Source: Candidatus Heimdallarchaeota archaeon
GTDB taxonomy: Archaea > Asgardarchaeota > Njordarchaeia > Njordarchaeales > JAMOTR01
DNA length: 22,376 bases
Reading direction: 5' to 3'
Assembly: GCA_027068385.1 (NCBI GenBank)
Contig: JAMOTR010000073.1
Coordinates: 1 to 22,376, forward strand
Below, in pieces: positions 1-8,230 of this stretch. The stretch's first letter is position 1. Every line of letters starts with the position of its first letter. The notes beneath the pieces are model-generated. The model searched no databases and had not been told where the DNA came from. It was given only the letters and a program-made list of their open reading frames with translations. Position numbers and translations under genes: made by a program.

Positions 1-1
1 A

Positions 2-712
2 GAGGATATTAAGAGGAAGAGGATAGCCACTCGGGTACCCTTTCCCATACGCGTCACCTCCCGGAACGATGAGGAGATAAACGCGGAGCGGGTTCCTTAT
101 CATTACGCGTACGCGATACACTATTCCCCGGACTTCGTGATATCCGATCACGCGAACGTTCGCGTACGCGACGCGTTGCGGCCCTTGCTTTATAAGGGAG
201 AAGTACTAAGACCGCTAGAGGAGAGCCCGTTGCCGAACCATTTAGGGGTCCAAATATTAGCGTTTACTAAGGACGGATACGCGGTGCTACTAAAGCGCGG
301 GGGAGAGGGGATGGTGGCGGCGAGATACGCGCTCTCAGTAATAGAGGGGACCGTAGAAACGAGGGGAATCGATCGTCTATCGTATACTCTTCACGAGCTC
401 GCCATGCAGGAAATCGAGGAAGAAATAGGGGTAAACGAGTGCGAGCTATACGCTATAAGTTATTATCGTTCGCCCCGGATATTAGGACGTCCGTCGATCG
501 GGTTTATAGGCCTTCTAAACGCCACGAGCGAAGAGTTAAGACCTTCTTGGGAAGGAGAAATCGTACTCGTTAAGGTAGCAGATCGCGTGGAGAGCTTAGA
601 GGACCTTAAAAGAATCGATATGGGTGGTCTAATCGAAAAAGCTAGGGAGGGATCTCCGACGCTTAAGCGGCTCGTAGTGAAGCTCAAGAGGATCCGCGAA
701 TCTTCTTTATGA
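2..712 (+). CDS. Nudix hydrolase-like protein, 5' end outside window
   Basis: The reading frame is open back to base 2, so a GTG at 137 is not a convincing start and the gene most likely begins upstream of the window. About 236 residues are visible. A Nudix-like box lies near bases 347-433. It has an acidic helix QEIEEEIGV that fits the REUXEEXGU core except for Q in place of the first R. The spacing between the glycine loop (EGTVET) and this helix is longer than the standard 23-residue box. Nudix enzymes hydrolyse nucleoside-diphosphate-linked compounds; the substrate here cannot be told. The region before the box (ISDHANVRVRD and upstream) is unfamiliar and may be a separate N-terminal part. 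The gene ends convergent with thi4, with a 29-base antisense overlap. Nudix assignment is moderate, activity uncertain. Confidence 0.6.
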   Translation, partial: EDIKRKRIATRVPFPIRVTSRNDEEINAERVPYHYAYAIHYSPDFVISDHANVRVRDALRPLLYKGEVLRPLEESPLPNHLGVQILAFTKDGYAVLLKRGGEGMVAARYALSVIEGTVETRGIDRLSYTLHELAMQEIEEEIGVNECELYAISYYRSPRILGRPSIGFIGLLNATSEELRPSWEGEIVLVKVADRVESLEDLKRIDMGGLIEKAREGSPTLKRLVVKLKRIRESSL

Positions 713-1451
713 CGATCTCGGCAGCCTTTTTACCGCTTAGTAGCATGCCTCCTAGTAGCGGACCCATACGCGGAGTCCTATAATACGTGGCGACGCTCAT
801 CCCCGCTAAGATGAGTCCCGGATATACCTCGCCCGTTCTCTCTATTACGTCCTCCTCTCCCTTATCCGTCCGCATCGGACCCTCGACGGCTAGCTCCTTA
901 AGGCCGAGCTTCTTGTGAAGCACGCGAGCTACGTTAGCGTCGTGTCCCGTAGCGTCTATAACGTACTTCGACTCGAACATCAGAGGGTCTACGTGGAAGC
1001 CTCCGTATACGTTCGGATACCGATTTATTACTACTCCCCTAACGCGGTTATCGCGCACTATGACGTCCTCCACGTATATTCCGACCCGTATATCAGCCCC
1101 GGCATCGAGAGCGCTATTAGCGGCTTTAATCACGAACCTCACGGGATCCACGACGTAGTGGTCCTCACGCTTTTCATACGGCACTCCTAGATCCTCTAGT
1201 ACCGGTATCGCCCGCTCCTCTACGACCACGGCCGGCAATAGCATTCCTCCGGCTATGATGCCTCCACCTATTCCTAAACGACGCTCGAGCACTAAGGTCT
1301 TTAGGCCCGCCTTAGCGAGATAGTACGCTGCGGTAAGCCCAGCGGGCCCCGCCCCTACGATGATCACGTCCCTTTCGGACCGCTCTAATATTCTCTCGGA
1401 CGCTTTCTTAACTAGGATCCTAGTGACCGTCTTCTCGTCGGGCGCTTCCAT
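684..1451 (-). CDS. thi4: Thiamine thiazole synthase (Thi4 family), sulfide-using type
   Basis: This 255-residue protein makes the ADP-thiazole precursor of thiamine from NAD and glycine. It has a Rossmann FAD/NAD-binding start with GAGPAGL at residues 33-39, then LERR and GGGIIAGGM, matching archaeal Thi4 throughout. The position that is the sulfur-donating cysteine in yeast Thi4 is His153 here (GFHVDP). In archaeal homologues such as the Methanocaldococcus enzyme this marks catalytic use of free sulfide rather than suicidal sulfur donation. The tail RMGPLLGGMLLSGKKAAE is the conserved C-terminal helix region. The length is normal. The ATG follows a purine-rich GGGGAGAG ribosome-binding site. 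The gene shares its upstream region with the divergent AGT-EndoV gene. No TPP riboswitch was found in the leader. Confidence 0.93.
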   Translation of the reverse strand: MEAPDEKTVTRILVKKASERILERSERDVIIVGAGPAGLTAAYYLAKAGLKTLVLERRLGIGGGIIAGGMLLPAVVVEERAIPVLEDLGVPYEKREDHYVVDPVRFVIKAANSALDAGADIRVGIYVEDVIVRDNRVRGVVINRYPNVYGGFHVDPLMFESKYVIDATGHDANVARVLHKKLGLKELAVEGPMRTDKGEEDVIERTGEVYPGLILAGMSVATYYRTPRMGPLLGGMLLSGKKAAEIVIKKIRGSS

Positions 1452-1533
1452 TTCTTTCTCTCCCCGGATTATTTCATGGGTTCACCCTCAGAACGGTGCG
1501 ATTTATCGAGCAGTTGAACCTCGGATTAGATCA

Positions 1534-1548
1534 TATATTATTATAATA
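1534..1548. promoter_or_regulatory. AT-rich divergent promoter region between thi4 and AGT-EndoV
   Basis: The 166-base gap between thi4 and the plus-strand fusion gene holds an A+T tract (ATATATTATTATAAT). It can serve as a TATA element in either direction. It is the only obvious AT-rich block in the gap, and would give leaders of roughly 45-60 nt on both sides. Nothing else recognisable lies in the gap. Confidence 0.4.
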
Positions 1549-1617
1549 GGATGTACTCCTCATGATCGACCTAGAGATGATAACGTGTGATAAAAAGGGG
1601 GACCTATAGAGGAGGAC

Positions 1618-2463
1618 TTGTACGAGGAGATCCTTAAGATAACTTATAGGATTCCCGAAGGGAAGCGGACCTCTTACGGCCTCATAGCTCAAGCGTTGGG
1701 CGATAAAATAGCTTCTAGAGCCGTAGGAGAAGTTCTTGCGCGTAACCCTCGGCCGGGTAGGCCCCCGTTTGGAATACCGTGTCATCGCGTCTTGTATTCG
1801 GACGGTAGGATAGGTAAGTACGCGTTCGGTGAGGAACTAAAGAGGGAACTCTTGCGCGAAGAGGGAGTAGAAATAGTGGGAGATAAGGCCTTAGGAGAGC
1901 CCCGGGTGCCGGAAGAGCTGGGGATTCTTAAGAGGCGGTCCGAAGAACAGATGAAGGTACGCGAGGCCGCTTTAGAGAGCTCCTCTTGGGAAATAGAGTC
2001 GTTTAACGGGAAAATATTAGGGCTCGACGCCTCTTATAAACGCGCTCGCTTATACGATTACGCGATATCCGTCGGGGTATTGATGGATAGCTCCGGGGAA
2101 GTCCTCGATGCCTTATACACGATCACGCGCGTCTCGGTCCCGTACATTCCCACCTATCTCGCGTATCGTGAGCTCCCCGCTTACTTATGTATCGCTAAGG
2201 AGTTCATCGACAAGGCCGATCTAATAGCGGTGAACGGTCACGGACTAGCCCATCCGCGCGCGGGCATAGCGTCGCACCTCGGTTATCTACTAGATATACC
2301 TACGATAGGAGTAGCGAGGAAGCTATTAAGGGGCACTAAAGCGATTAAGATAGGGAAGCGGTATCTCTCACCGGGGTATAAGTCTAAGATCTACCCGGAG
2401 GCTATAAAAGCGGTAGAAAAAGCCGACAAGCTCACGAAGCTTCTGGGACGCTTATTTTCTTAA
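1618..2463 (+). CDS. Fusion of O6-alkylguanine-DNA alkyltransferase and endonuclease V
   Basis: The 281-residue protein joins two DNA-repair domains. Residues 1-88 are the DNA-binding/active-site half of AGT (MGMT), with SRAVG holding the arginine finger R34, ARNP, and the methyl-accepting cysteine C55 in IPCHRV; the usual N-terminal AGT half is absent. Residues 130-280 are endonuclease V-like: D137 (GLDASY), wedge PYIP at 175-178, and E185 (AYREL) are kept. The metal-binding Asp of the VDGHG motif is N206 (VNGHG), and the His of SPGH is Y254 (SPGY). A fusion of the same two domains is known from Ferroplasma acidarmanus. The start is TTG, since an in-frame stop sits nine codons upstream; a GGAGGA motif lies immediately before it. 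The AGT half looks functional; EndoV cleavage is doubtful. The gene overlaps metG tail-to-tail by 32 bases. Confidence 0.9.
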   Translation: MYEEILKITYRIPEGKRTSYGLIAQALGDKIASRAVGEVLARNPRPGRPPFGIPCHRVLYSDGRIGKYAFGEELKRELLREEGVEIVGDKALGEPRVPEELGILKRRSEEQMKVREAALESSSWEIESFNGKILGLDASYKRARLYDYAISVGVLMDSSGEVLDALYTITRVSVPYIPTYLAYRELPAYLCIAKEFIDKADLIAVNGHGLAHPRAGIASHLGYLLDIPTIGVARKLLRGTKAIKIGKRYLSPGYKSKIYPEAIKAVEKADKLTKLLGRLFS

Positions 2464-4042
2464 ACGGAGGCTTCGGCTTCTCCTTTATCCTTATCTTAGA
2501 CGCGTCCGGAACCTCCCGATAGAAGTCTTTGAGTCCCCGGGATTCCCGTATTTTTCTAGTATGCTCGGGCATGATCGGATGTAATACCGTGACGATCGTA
2601 GCGTTTAGATATAAGAGCGAAGTAAGCACGCCCGGAGCTATGGACTTATTCTTCCGCGGCTCCTTCTTCGCTAGATAGGAGTTACCCACGCCCGCGGCCC
2701 GGAGGATTTCGTCGATTACCCCTCCTATGTTTATCGCTTCGTATTTCATCTCAGCCCTCTTCAACAGCTCTTCAGCCACCTTAACGATCTCCTTATCCTC
2801 TTCGTCCATCTCCTCTGGTCTCGGAGTTCCGTCTAATATACGATACGCGAGCGTGTTGACGCGGTGTATAAGGTTCCCGATGTTTCCTATAAGGTCGGAG
2901 TTTATGCGCTCCTGGAAGTCCTTCCGGCGCCGGTTTTCGTCCTTAAGCCTGTTCCTAGCTTTCATCGCCAAATAGAAACGAACGTACTCATGATCGTACC
3001 TCTCCGTGATCTCGGAGACCTTAATATACCGACCGCGCGACTTGCTCATCTTTTTGCCCTCTAGTAATAAGAAGCCGTTCACAGCGTAGCGCGTCGGCAA
3101 CTTAAAGCGCTCGCTCACCATGAGCATCGCGGGCCGGAAGAGGAAGTGATGATATATGATGTCCTTACCTATGAAGTGAACGATCTCCGTGGGGCTATCC
3201 TTTCCCCGCCGGTACTCGAGCGTGTATCCGTGCTCCTTAGCCCATTTCCGAGTAGCCGCTACGTAGCCCCAGGGAGCGTCTACCCGTACGTACACGTATA
3301 AATCGTTCGCGTCCTCAAACGGCATTTTGAAACCCCGATAATTCTCGCGGGAGATGTCCCGATCCTTAAGTCCTTCCTCTATCCGTCTAAGCACGTAATT
3401 CATCGCCTCCTCGTGTGGCTTAGATGTTAAGAGCCGCCTCCTTAAGTCTTCCTCTAGGGCGGAGAGCTTAAAGAAGAAGTGGGTTACGTCCTTTACCTCC
3501 GCGGGGGTTCCGCATATCGCGCACCTCGGATTCACTAGAGCTCCGGGAGGTATTTGTCTACCGCATACCTCACAATGGTCCCCATATTGATTCGGGGCCC
3601 CACAGAAGGGGCACGTTCCTATTACGAAGCGGTCGGGTAGGTACATCTTACAATTAGGGCACCGATATTGCTTCGTACCCTTCTTATATATGAGTCCCTT
3701 CTCGCGAGCTTTGATTAGAAAATTCCTTACGAGCTCCTCGTTTTCCGGGGAATGTGTGCGATAAAATATATCGAACTCGATGCCCATGCGCTTAAAGTCC
3801 CTGATGTGTCTCTCGCGATAATAACTAGCGTGTTCGTAAGGAGTCACTCCGCGCTTTTTAGCGGCTAACGCTATAGGGGTCCCGTGATCATCTGAGCCGC
3901 ACACGTAAATGACTTCGGCCCCTCTAAGCCTAAGATAACGCGTATAAATATCAGCGGGAAGGTACGTACTCGTTATATGTCCTATATGAATATCGTCGTT
4001 CGCGTACGGCAAAGCCGCGGTCACGAGAACGCGACGACGCAT
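2432..4042 (-). CDS. metG: Methionyl-tRNA synthetase
   Basis: This 536-residue class I aminoacyl-tRNA synthetase charges tRNA-Met in the cytoplasm. The Rossmann fold begins with LPYAND and the HIGH signature at residues 19-22. The zinc-binding connective domain carries paired cysteines at 128/131, 144/147, 157/160 and 174/177, the four-pair arrangement of the archaeal/eukaryotic-like MetRS. VDAPWGY is the methionine-pocket region, and KMSKS is at 331-335. An alpha-helical anticodon-binding domain follows to the end. There is no C-terminal OB-fold tRNA-binding (Trbp111-like) extension, so that function is either absent or encoded separately. The ATG has a GGAGAAG Shine-Dalgarno-like sequence about 5 nt upstream and a TATA box at 4071-4077. 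Confidence 0.97.
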   Translation of the reverse strand: MRRRVLVTAALPYANDDIHIGHITSTYLPADIYTRYLRLRGAEVIYVCGSDDHGTPIALAAKKRGVTPYEHASYYRERHIRDFKRMGIEFDIFYRTHSPENEELVRNFLIKAREKGLIYKKGTKQYRCPNCKMYLPDRFVIGTCPFCGAPNQYGDHCEVCGRQIPPGALVNPRCAICGTPAEVKDVTHFFFKLSALEEDLRRRLLTSKPHEEAMNYVLRRIEEGLKDRDISRENYRGFKMPFEDANDLYVYVRVDAPWGYVAATRKWAKEHGYTLEYRRGKDSPTEIVHFIGKDIIYHHFLFRPAMLMVSERFKLPTRYAVNGFLLLEGKKMSKSRGRYIKVSEITERYDHEYVRFYLAMKARNRLKDENRRRKDFQERINSDLIGNIGNLIHRVNTLAYRILDGTPRPEEMDEEDKEIVKVAEELLKRAEMKYEAINIGGVIDEILRAAGVGNSYLAKKEPRKNKSIAPGVLTSLLYLNATIVTVLHPIMPEHTRKIRESRGLKDFYREVPDASKIRIKEKPKPPFKKISVPEAS

Positions 4043-4070
4043 CTCTTCTCCATATCGCGTTTTACTAAGG

Positions 4071-4077
4071 ATTTATA
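4071..4077. promoter_or_regulatory. Shared TATA element of divergent metG and hydrolase genes
   Basis: ATTTATA lies in the 71-base gap between the two divergent starts. Read on the minus strand it is TATAAAT, 29-35 nt before the metG ATG. On the plus strand TTTATA lies 37-42 nt before the hydrolase ATG at 4114. No second AT-rich block is present, so one element may serve both directions. Confidence 0.4.
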
Positions 4078-4113
4078 CCGAAGGGTCCACTAAGGAGAGC
4101 TTATTAGTGATTC

Positions 4114-5445
4114 ATGAGGAACCTCTTAATAGCCGCGCTGATGTTTTCGCTACTAGTAGTACCGAGCTTCATATATCCCGCACCGAGCGAGCCCTCGATA
4201 AATCATCACCCGCTAAGCCGGACCCTAAAGTACTATGAGCCCACGGTTACCCGGGTATCTTCGGACGAGGGCTTCCTTAACTTCTCCTCGTATCACGTTC
4301 ACTTCTACGTGATCGGCTCCGGGAACGAGTCTATGTTGTTCCTCCCCGGCTTCGGGCGGACGGCCGAGGAGACGAAAGAGTTTCTGCTTAAATATGCCGA
4401 AGAAATACCCCTCACGGTATACATAATAGACCCTCCGGGTATGGGAGAATCGAACGGCCCGGTGCAAAATCAATACGCCCTTACGGGTAACGGGTCCGTA
4501 GAAAGCGTATACTTCCGGCGGTATGCCCGGTACGGTTACGAGTTCGCGAAGTATTTTAACGTCACTTACGTGGCGGGCGCCTCTTTAGGAGGGATCACTA
4601 CGTTTATCTTAGGATACTTCCTAGATGACGTAAAGGCTATAGTTCCGATCATGTCCGCGGGTTATCGGGAGTTCTCTATGTCTAGAGGAGAGGCGATAAA
4701 TCGGTTCATCAGGGACCCCGAAGCTCATCGGGTAGTAGAAGAGTTTGACCCCGCTGTGTTCGCTCCGTACATTAAGGTGCCTGTATACATGATCGTAGGG
4801 GCCGAGGACGAGGTATTCGACCCGTATACGTTCTATCGGACGTATAGGAACTTACCCTCTCCGAAGCACATCATCGTGATACCGGGAATCGGACACGGAG
4901 GTCATAAGGAATATGTAGAGGCGTTTCTCGCGCGGTACTACGCGATGAACGGAGAGACCTCGGTAAAGAAGAGCGAGACGTTCTACATTGGAGGAATACA
5001 CGAGATCACCTCTTCGATACCCTACGGCTCGGGATTAAAGATCATCACCTTGTATAACGAACACGGACCGTTCTCGAGCTACGTGGAGGAATACACTAAT
5101 CGGGGGGCTATAGCCGGCTATCTCATAGTCCTCTTACTATCTCTAGGGATGTTGTACCACTTAGGCGAGCGTAGGATCTTCGTGTACGCGTCCGCCTTCT
5201 CCTTCTTGCCGCGGGCTTACTCTCCTCACAGGTTCGCGATAATAAGCATGCCCACGATGCCTCTATTGTTCGTGCTTTCCGCGTTACTCCTCCTCTTAAT
5301 GCTTAAGAAGCCGCTCTTAGCTATAGTCGCGTACGTACCCCGGATAATCTTGGGCGATCTGCTACAGATACTCGTGCTCCCCGGGCCTTTCCTGTGTTTG
5401 ATGATGGCGTTAGGAATCTATGAGTACTTCTATAATAAGAAATGA
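4114..5445 (+). CDS. Secreted/membrane-anchored alpha/beta hydrolase
   Basis: 443 residues. Residues 1-23 look like a signal peptide or N-terminal anchor. Residues 55-280 form an alpha/beta-hydrolase fold: oxyanion loop LPGFGR (77-82), nucleophile elbow GASLGG with S157, acid D232 in GAEDEVF, and histidine H261 in GIGHGGH. The catalytic triad is therefore complete; the substrate is unknown (ester, lipid and peptide are all possible). From about residue 331 there are roughly four hydrophobic segments ending YEYFYNKK, an unusual membrane-bound tail for this fold. By this layout the catalytic domain lies outside the cell. The ATG overlap (ATGA) with the next gene implies translational coupling, and the tail resembles part of that neighbour (QILVLPG here, QIIVLPG there). 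Confidence 0.8.
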   Translation: MRNLLIAALMFSLLVVPSFIYPAPSEPSINHHPLSRTLKYYEPTVTRVSSDEGFLNFSSYHVHFYVIGSGNESMLFLPGFGRTAEETKEFLLKYAEEIPLTVYIIDPPGMGESNGPVQNQYALTGNGSVESVYFRRYARYGYEFAKYFNVTYVAGASLGGITTFILGYFLDDVKAIVPIMSAGYREFSMSRGEAINRFIRDPEAHRVVEEFDPAVFAPYIKVPVYMIVGAEDEVFDPYTFYRTYRNLPSPKHIIVIPGIGHGGHKEYVEAFLARYYAMNGETSVKKSETFYIGGIHEITSSIPYGSGLKIITLYNEHGPFSSYVEEYTNRGAIAGYLIVLLLSLGMLYHLGERRIFVYASAFSFLPRAYSPHRFAIISMPTMPLLFVLSALLLLLMLKKPLLAIVAYVPRIILGDLLQILVLPGPFLCLMMALGIYEYFYNKK

Positions 5446-6425
5446 ACCGGGATAAGATACGCTTCTATCTAGTTTTTTATATCCTCGGAATATTCTTCGC
5501 GGAGACATGCTCTCGGTCCGATCCCGCGGGCCTTTACAATCCGAAGGACTTCGTCTTATTGTGGACGGTATACGGAACGCATTATTTAGTGTTCGGCTCA
5601 TATCTTCTAAGGACGGGGCGGTATCGCGATCGGCGCAAGGTATACCTCTTCGGTTCCCTCTTAGGACTCTATGAGTTCCCGATAACGAAGGTGTTCTTCG
5701 AGCGTGGGGACTTCTACGTACATGGAGTAAACGTGTTTAACTTGTTCCGGATAGGGTTCATACGGCACGCGTTCATGAGCTTCTTCATACCCTTCTATCT
5801 CTCGATATCGCTCGTATTAAACGTCGATAAGAAGTTCTTCGACCGGTTCTACAAGCGCTTTATCCTCCTAGCCGCGTTCTTCTTCGGACTCATGGGAGGG
5901 CTCTTCGGGGCACACCTGCGGCAGATCATAGTACTTCCCGGATTAGCGTTCGGATACTCCTATGTACTCTTACCTAGGAGGCGCTTTAGTCCCGACGAGC
6001 TCTTGATAAACGAGCGTAAGGCGTTACTGCTCTTGCTGTTCATCTACGCTTTATACATCCCGATGCGGAGACGTGATCGGCTACCCCGCGACCCTATAGC
6101 TTACGTCGTCGCCGCTTTATCCTACATAATTGTAATATACCTAATATTCTCTAGACCGGCTAAAGAACGGCTCCCTATAGGTGAACCGATAGAGGCAGAC
6201 GCGGAGCTATTCCTACGCTTATATGCGACGTTCCTAGCGTTCGGATTATCCTTATACGCTTTAGGTAGGATAGCGCGGATCGTATCGTTCGCGATCTTCG
6301 CGATCATAGCCCTAGGATCGTTCGTGATAGTCCCTTATCTATTCCGGTTATGCTACAAAAACTCGGAGGGAGGTAATAAAGAGGATCACAAGAGCGCTTA
6401 CGGTGGCGATGAAGAGGCTCCGTAA
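5442..6425 (+). CDS. Polytopic membrane protein of unknown function
   Basis: I do not recognise this 327-residue protein. It has about eight hydrophobic segments (roughly residues 7-20, 38-55, 66-80, 108-127, 139-156, 161-178, 194-207, 218-236) plus a C-terminal pair at about 258-303. A hydrophilic, charged tail follows (SEGGNKEDHK). The segment HAFMSFFIPFYLSISL then QIIVLPGLAF (residues 109-170) resembles the C-terminal membrane part of the hydrolase encoded just upstream. The start codon overlaps the hydrolase stop. The last 78 bases run antisense into the end of feoB, so the poorly conserved-looking tail may simply be read-through into that gene's complement. Confidence 0.65.
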   Translation: MNRDKIRFYLVFYILGIFFAETCSRSDPAGLYNPKDFVLLWTVYGTHYLVFGSYLLRTGRYRDRRKVYLFGSLLGLYEFPITKVFFERGDFYVHGVNVFNLFRIGFIRHAFMSFFIPFYLSISLVLNVDKKFFDRFYKRFILLAAFFFGLMGGLFGAHLRQIIVLPGLAFGYSYVLLPRRRFSPDELLINERKALLLLLFIYALYIPMRRRDRLPRDPIAYVVAALSYIIVIYLIFSRPAKERLPIGEPIEADAELFLRLYATFLAFGLSLYALGRIARIVSFAIFAIIALGSFVIVPYLFRLCYKNSEGGNKEDHKSAYGGDEEAP

Positions 6426-8000
6426 TACGCTTAATATCGCATACCTCCGCCCTATCTCCGTCCCTATGGCCGCGAATGTACCGACGCATGGCGTGTATAG
6501 CGTAACGAAGACCGCGAAGGAAAGGACTTGAGGCATCGAGGGGGACACAGAATACGTGCTTAGGACCCCTATGATGATTTCTTTTGCTATGAACCCCATC
6601 ACGGCCGCCTCCACGAACGCCTCGGGCCGACCTATTATAGGGGCTAAATAGCGGCTTATTTGTAGGATATAAGGTTGTATGAGATACACGTATATCAGCG
6701 CCGCGATCGTTACGAACACACCGACCTTTACTATGAACTCCTTCCCTACATCCCGAAGACGCCTCCCTATCACTTTGGGATCGGGCAGCGTATACGGTCC
6801 TAGGGTGATGGCTAGATATCCGGAACGTACCTTCCGTATTCTAGAGAAGAGCCGGAGCGTGAATATAGCGGCGGCGAATGCGAAGGTGTACGCGGTGAAT
6901 ATTACTAGAAATTTGTTCTGGGCATAATTATAAGCTAAGTAAGCGATCACGGCCATCCTCGCGGAGCAAGGTACGAACGGTATAGCCATAGCCGCTACGC
7001 GACGTTGCACCTCGCTCTCCGCACCGCGCGTGAGCATCACGCTCGGCACGTTACATCCTAAAGCTAAGAACAGCGGGGCTACGAGGCGACCGTTAATGCC
7101 TAGTTTTCTCACTAGGTCGTGCAACATGAGCATGATCCTACTTAGGAGCCCGGTGTCCTCTAGGATAGTAAGGAAGAACGTGTACGTAAGAACGAGCGGA
7201 AAGATCGAGAAGACGGCTCCTATGATTTCTATTACTTGATTTCCGGTCATCACTCCCTCGATAAGTTCTCCTATGGGATCGGAGATCAGGAGGGAGAGCC
7301 GGAGCGTAATGGATAGTAAAAGCACCGTGAGCGGGAGTCCCGTTATAGGATTGAGGAACACGTAATCGACGAACTCCCTCACGGGCGCGTGCTTCTTCCT
7401 TATTTTCGTGCAGTTTCTCGCTATATCTTGAGCTATTATCGAGAGCTCCCTATAAAGCTCAGGGTTCTCTAGCTCCTTAAAGAGCTCGTCGATGGAGTCG
7501 TACTCTTTTACGTATGGGTTCCGATCCCGATCCTTCCTCATTAGTATCTTCCTAATTTCCTCGATCCCGATCCCCTTCCTCGCTGAAGCTAATATTACAG
7601 GTACGCCTAAACGCTTCGAGAGACACTCCGCGGAGATCTCTATTCCCTGTTTCTGGGCCACGTCGTACATATTCACGACCAGTACTATCCTGCGGAACAC
7701 GAGTGCCGCGGCTAAGAAGAGGGTAAGATGCGCGGCTATGTTCGTAGCGTCTATGACGAATATCGCTCCGTATACGTTCCCGCTGAGCGCTATCTTCTTT
7801 AGGCGCTCCACGTCTATCCCTCCCGAGGTGATTATTCCCGGGCTATCTACGAGTATCGTATCTTCGTTTACTTTCGCGCTTATCGTCTCCACGGTAACGC
7901 CCGGCCGGTTAAAGCGTACGGTTTTAACTCCCGTTAACTTTTCGAATAATGTACTCTTTCCTACGTTAGCGGGACCGAGGATAAGGATCGCGCGCGTCAT
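6348..8000 (-). CDS. feoB: Ferrous iron transporter FeoB
   Basis: 550 residues. The N-terminal G domain has G1 GPANVGKS (9-16), G2 threonine in GVTVE, G3 DSPG (52-55), G4 NMYD (110-113) and G5 SAR (139-141). A helical spacer follows, then the FeoB membrane core with the gate motifs EDTG (281-284), GCNVP (315-319), PFVPCSARM (341-349) and TLYTPC (500-505). These conserved cysteine/proline motifs identify it as a Fe(II) importer rather than a generic Era-like GTPase. It is shorter than many bacterial FeoB proteins (often near 700 residues or more), mainly through compact loops and a short tail. Its ATG overlaps the feoA stop, so the two are co-translated. The 3' end overlaps the plus-strand membrane protein gene by 78 bases. 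Confidence 0.96.
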   Translation of the reverse strand: MTRAILILGPANVGKSTLFEKLTGVKTVRFNRPGVTVETISAKVNEDTILVDSPGIITSGGIDVERLKKIALSGNVYGAIFVIDATNIAAHLTLFLAAALVFRRIVLVVNMYDVAQKQGIEISAECLSKRLGVPVILASARKGIGIEEIRKILMRKDRDRNPYVKEYDSIDELFKELENPELYRELSIIAQDIARNCTKIRKKHAPVREFVDYVFLNPITGLPLTVLLLSITLRLSLLISDPIGELIEGVMTGNQVIEIIGAVFSIFPLVLTYTFFLTILEDTGLLSRIMLMLHDLVRKLGINGRLVAPLFLALGCNVPSVMLTRGAESEVQRRVAAMAIPFVPCSARMAVIAYLAYNYAQNKFLVIFTAYTFAFAAAIFTLRLFSRIRKVRSGYLAITLGPYTLPDPKVIGRRLRDVGKEFIVKVGVFVTIAALIYVYLIQPYILQISRYLAPIIGRPEAFVEAAVMGFIAKEIIIGVLSTYSVSPSMPQVLSFAVFVTLYTPCVGTFAAIGTEIGRRYAILSVLRSLFIATVSALVILFITSLRVFVA

Positions 8001-8209
8001 AAAGGCTCCACCTCCACAAACCTCGCTAAACTTCTCGATATACCTATCCTCCCTAAGGGCTTTAGGTTTATTACCATCGTAGTGGGCGTCTTTATCTCAA
8101 CCTCTATAACGGACCCCTCCACTAATCCCAACTGATATACTACGAGCTTAACCTCGTCGGTAATATCTAAAATCACGTATTCACCCTCAGGAACCTCGCA
8201 TAACTTCAT
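7997..8209 (-). CDS. feoA: FeoA, small SH3-like partner of FeoB
   Basis: This 70-residue cytoplasmic protein begins MKLCEVPEGEYV, the usual FeoA start, and shows the beta-rich SH3-like fold pattern with VEGSVIEVE and the closing ISRSLARFVEVEP. FeoA proteins assist or regulate FeoB-driven ferrous iron uptake. The 4-base overlap with feoB (ATGA) supports a two-gene feoAB operon. A TATA-like element about 26 nt before the ATG suggests a leaderless or very short-leader message. Near-identical repeats flank the start codon (see repeat entry) and could bind an iron-responsive regulator. Confidence 0.93.
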   Translation of the reverse strand: MKLCEVPEGEYVILDITDEVKLVVYQLGLVEGSVIEVEIKTPTTMVINLKPLGRIGISRSLARFVEVEPL

Positions 8210-8227
8210 CTCTATCTCGCATAAGTT
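8195..8227 (-). repeat. Two 12-bp direct repeats spaced 21 bp around the feoA start
   Basis: On the plus strand CTCGCATAACTT (8195-8206) and CTCGCATAAGTT (8216-8227) match at 11 of 12 positions, offset by 21 bases (two helical turns). One copy lies inside feoA codons 2-5, the other between the TATA element and the ATG. This position suits a repressor site, but one copy is constrained by coding (K-L-C-E), so chance is possible. Confidence 0.35.
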
Positions 8228-8230
8228 GTT

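Noticed and set aside
137..139. GTG as the start of the Nudix-like gene
   Set aside because: The same frame is open to the window edge with protein-like sequence and no stop, so the real start is probably outside.
1452..1617. TPP riboswitch before thi4
   Set aside because: The leader has one CTGAGG and a small GTTC/GAAC hairpin but lacks the conserved TPP core segments.
7492..8082. 196-codon plus-strand frame antisense to feoB
   Set aside because: It is a shadow: feoB carries every GTPase motif on the other strand and this frame has serine-rich, low-complexity composition without domains.
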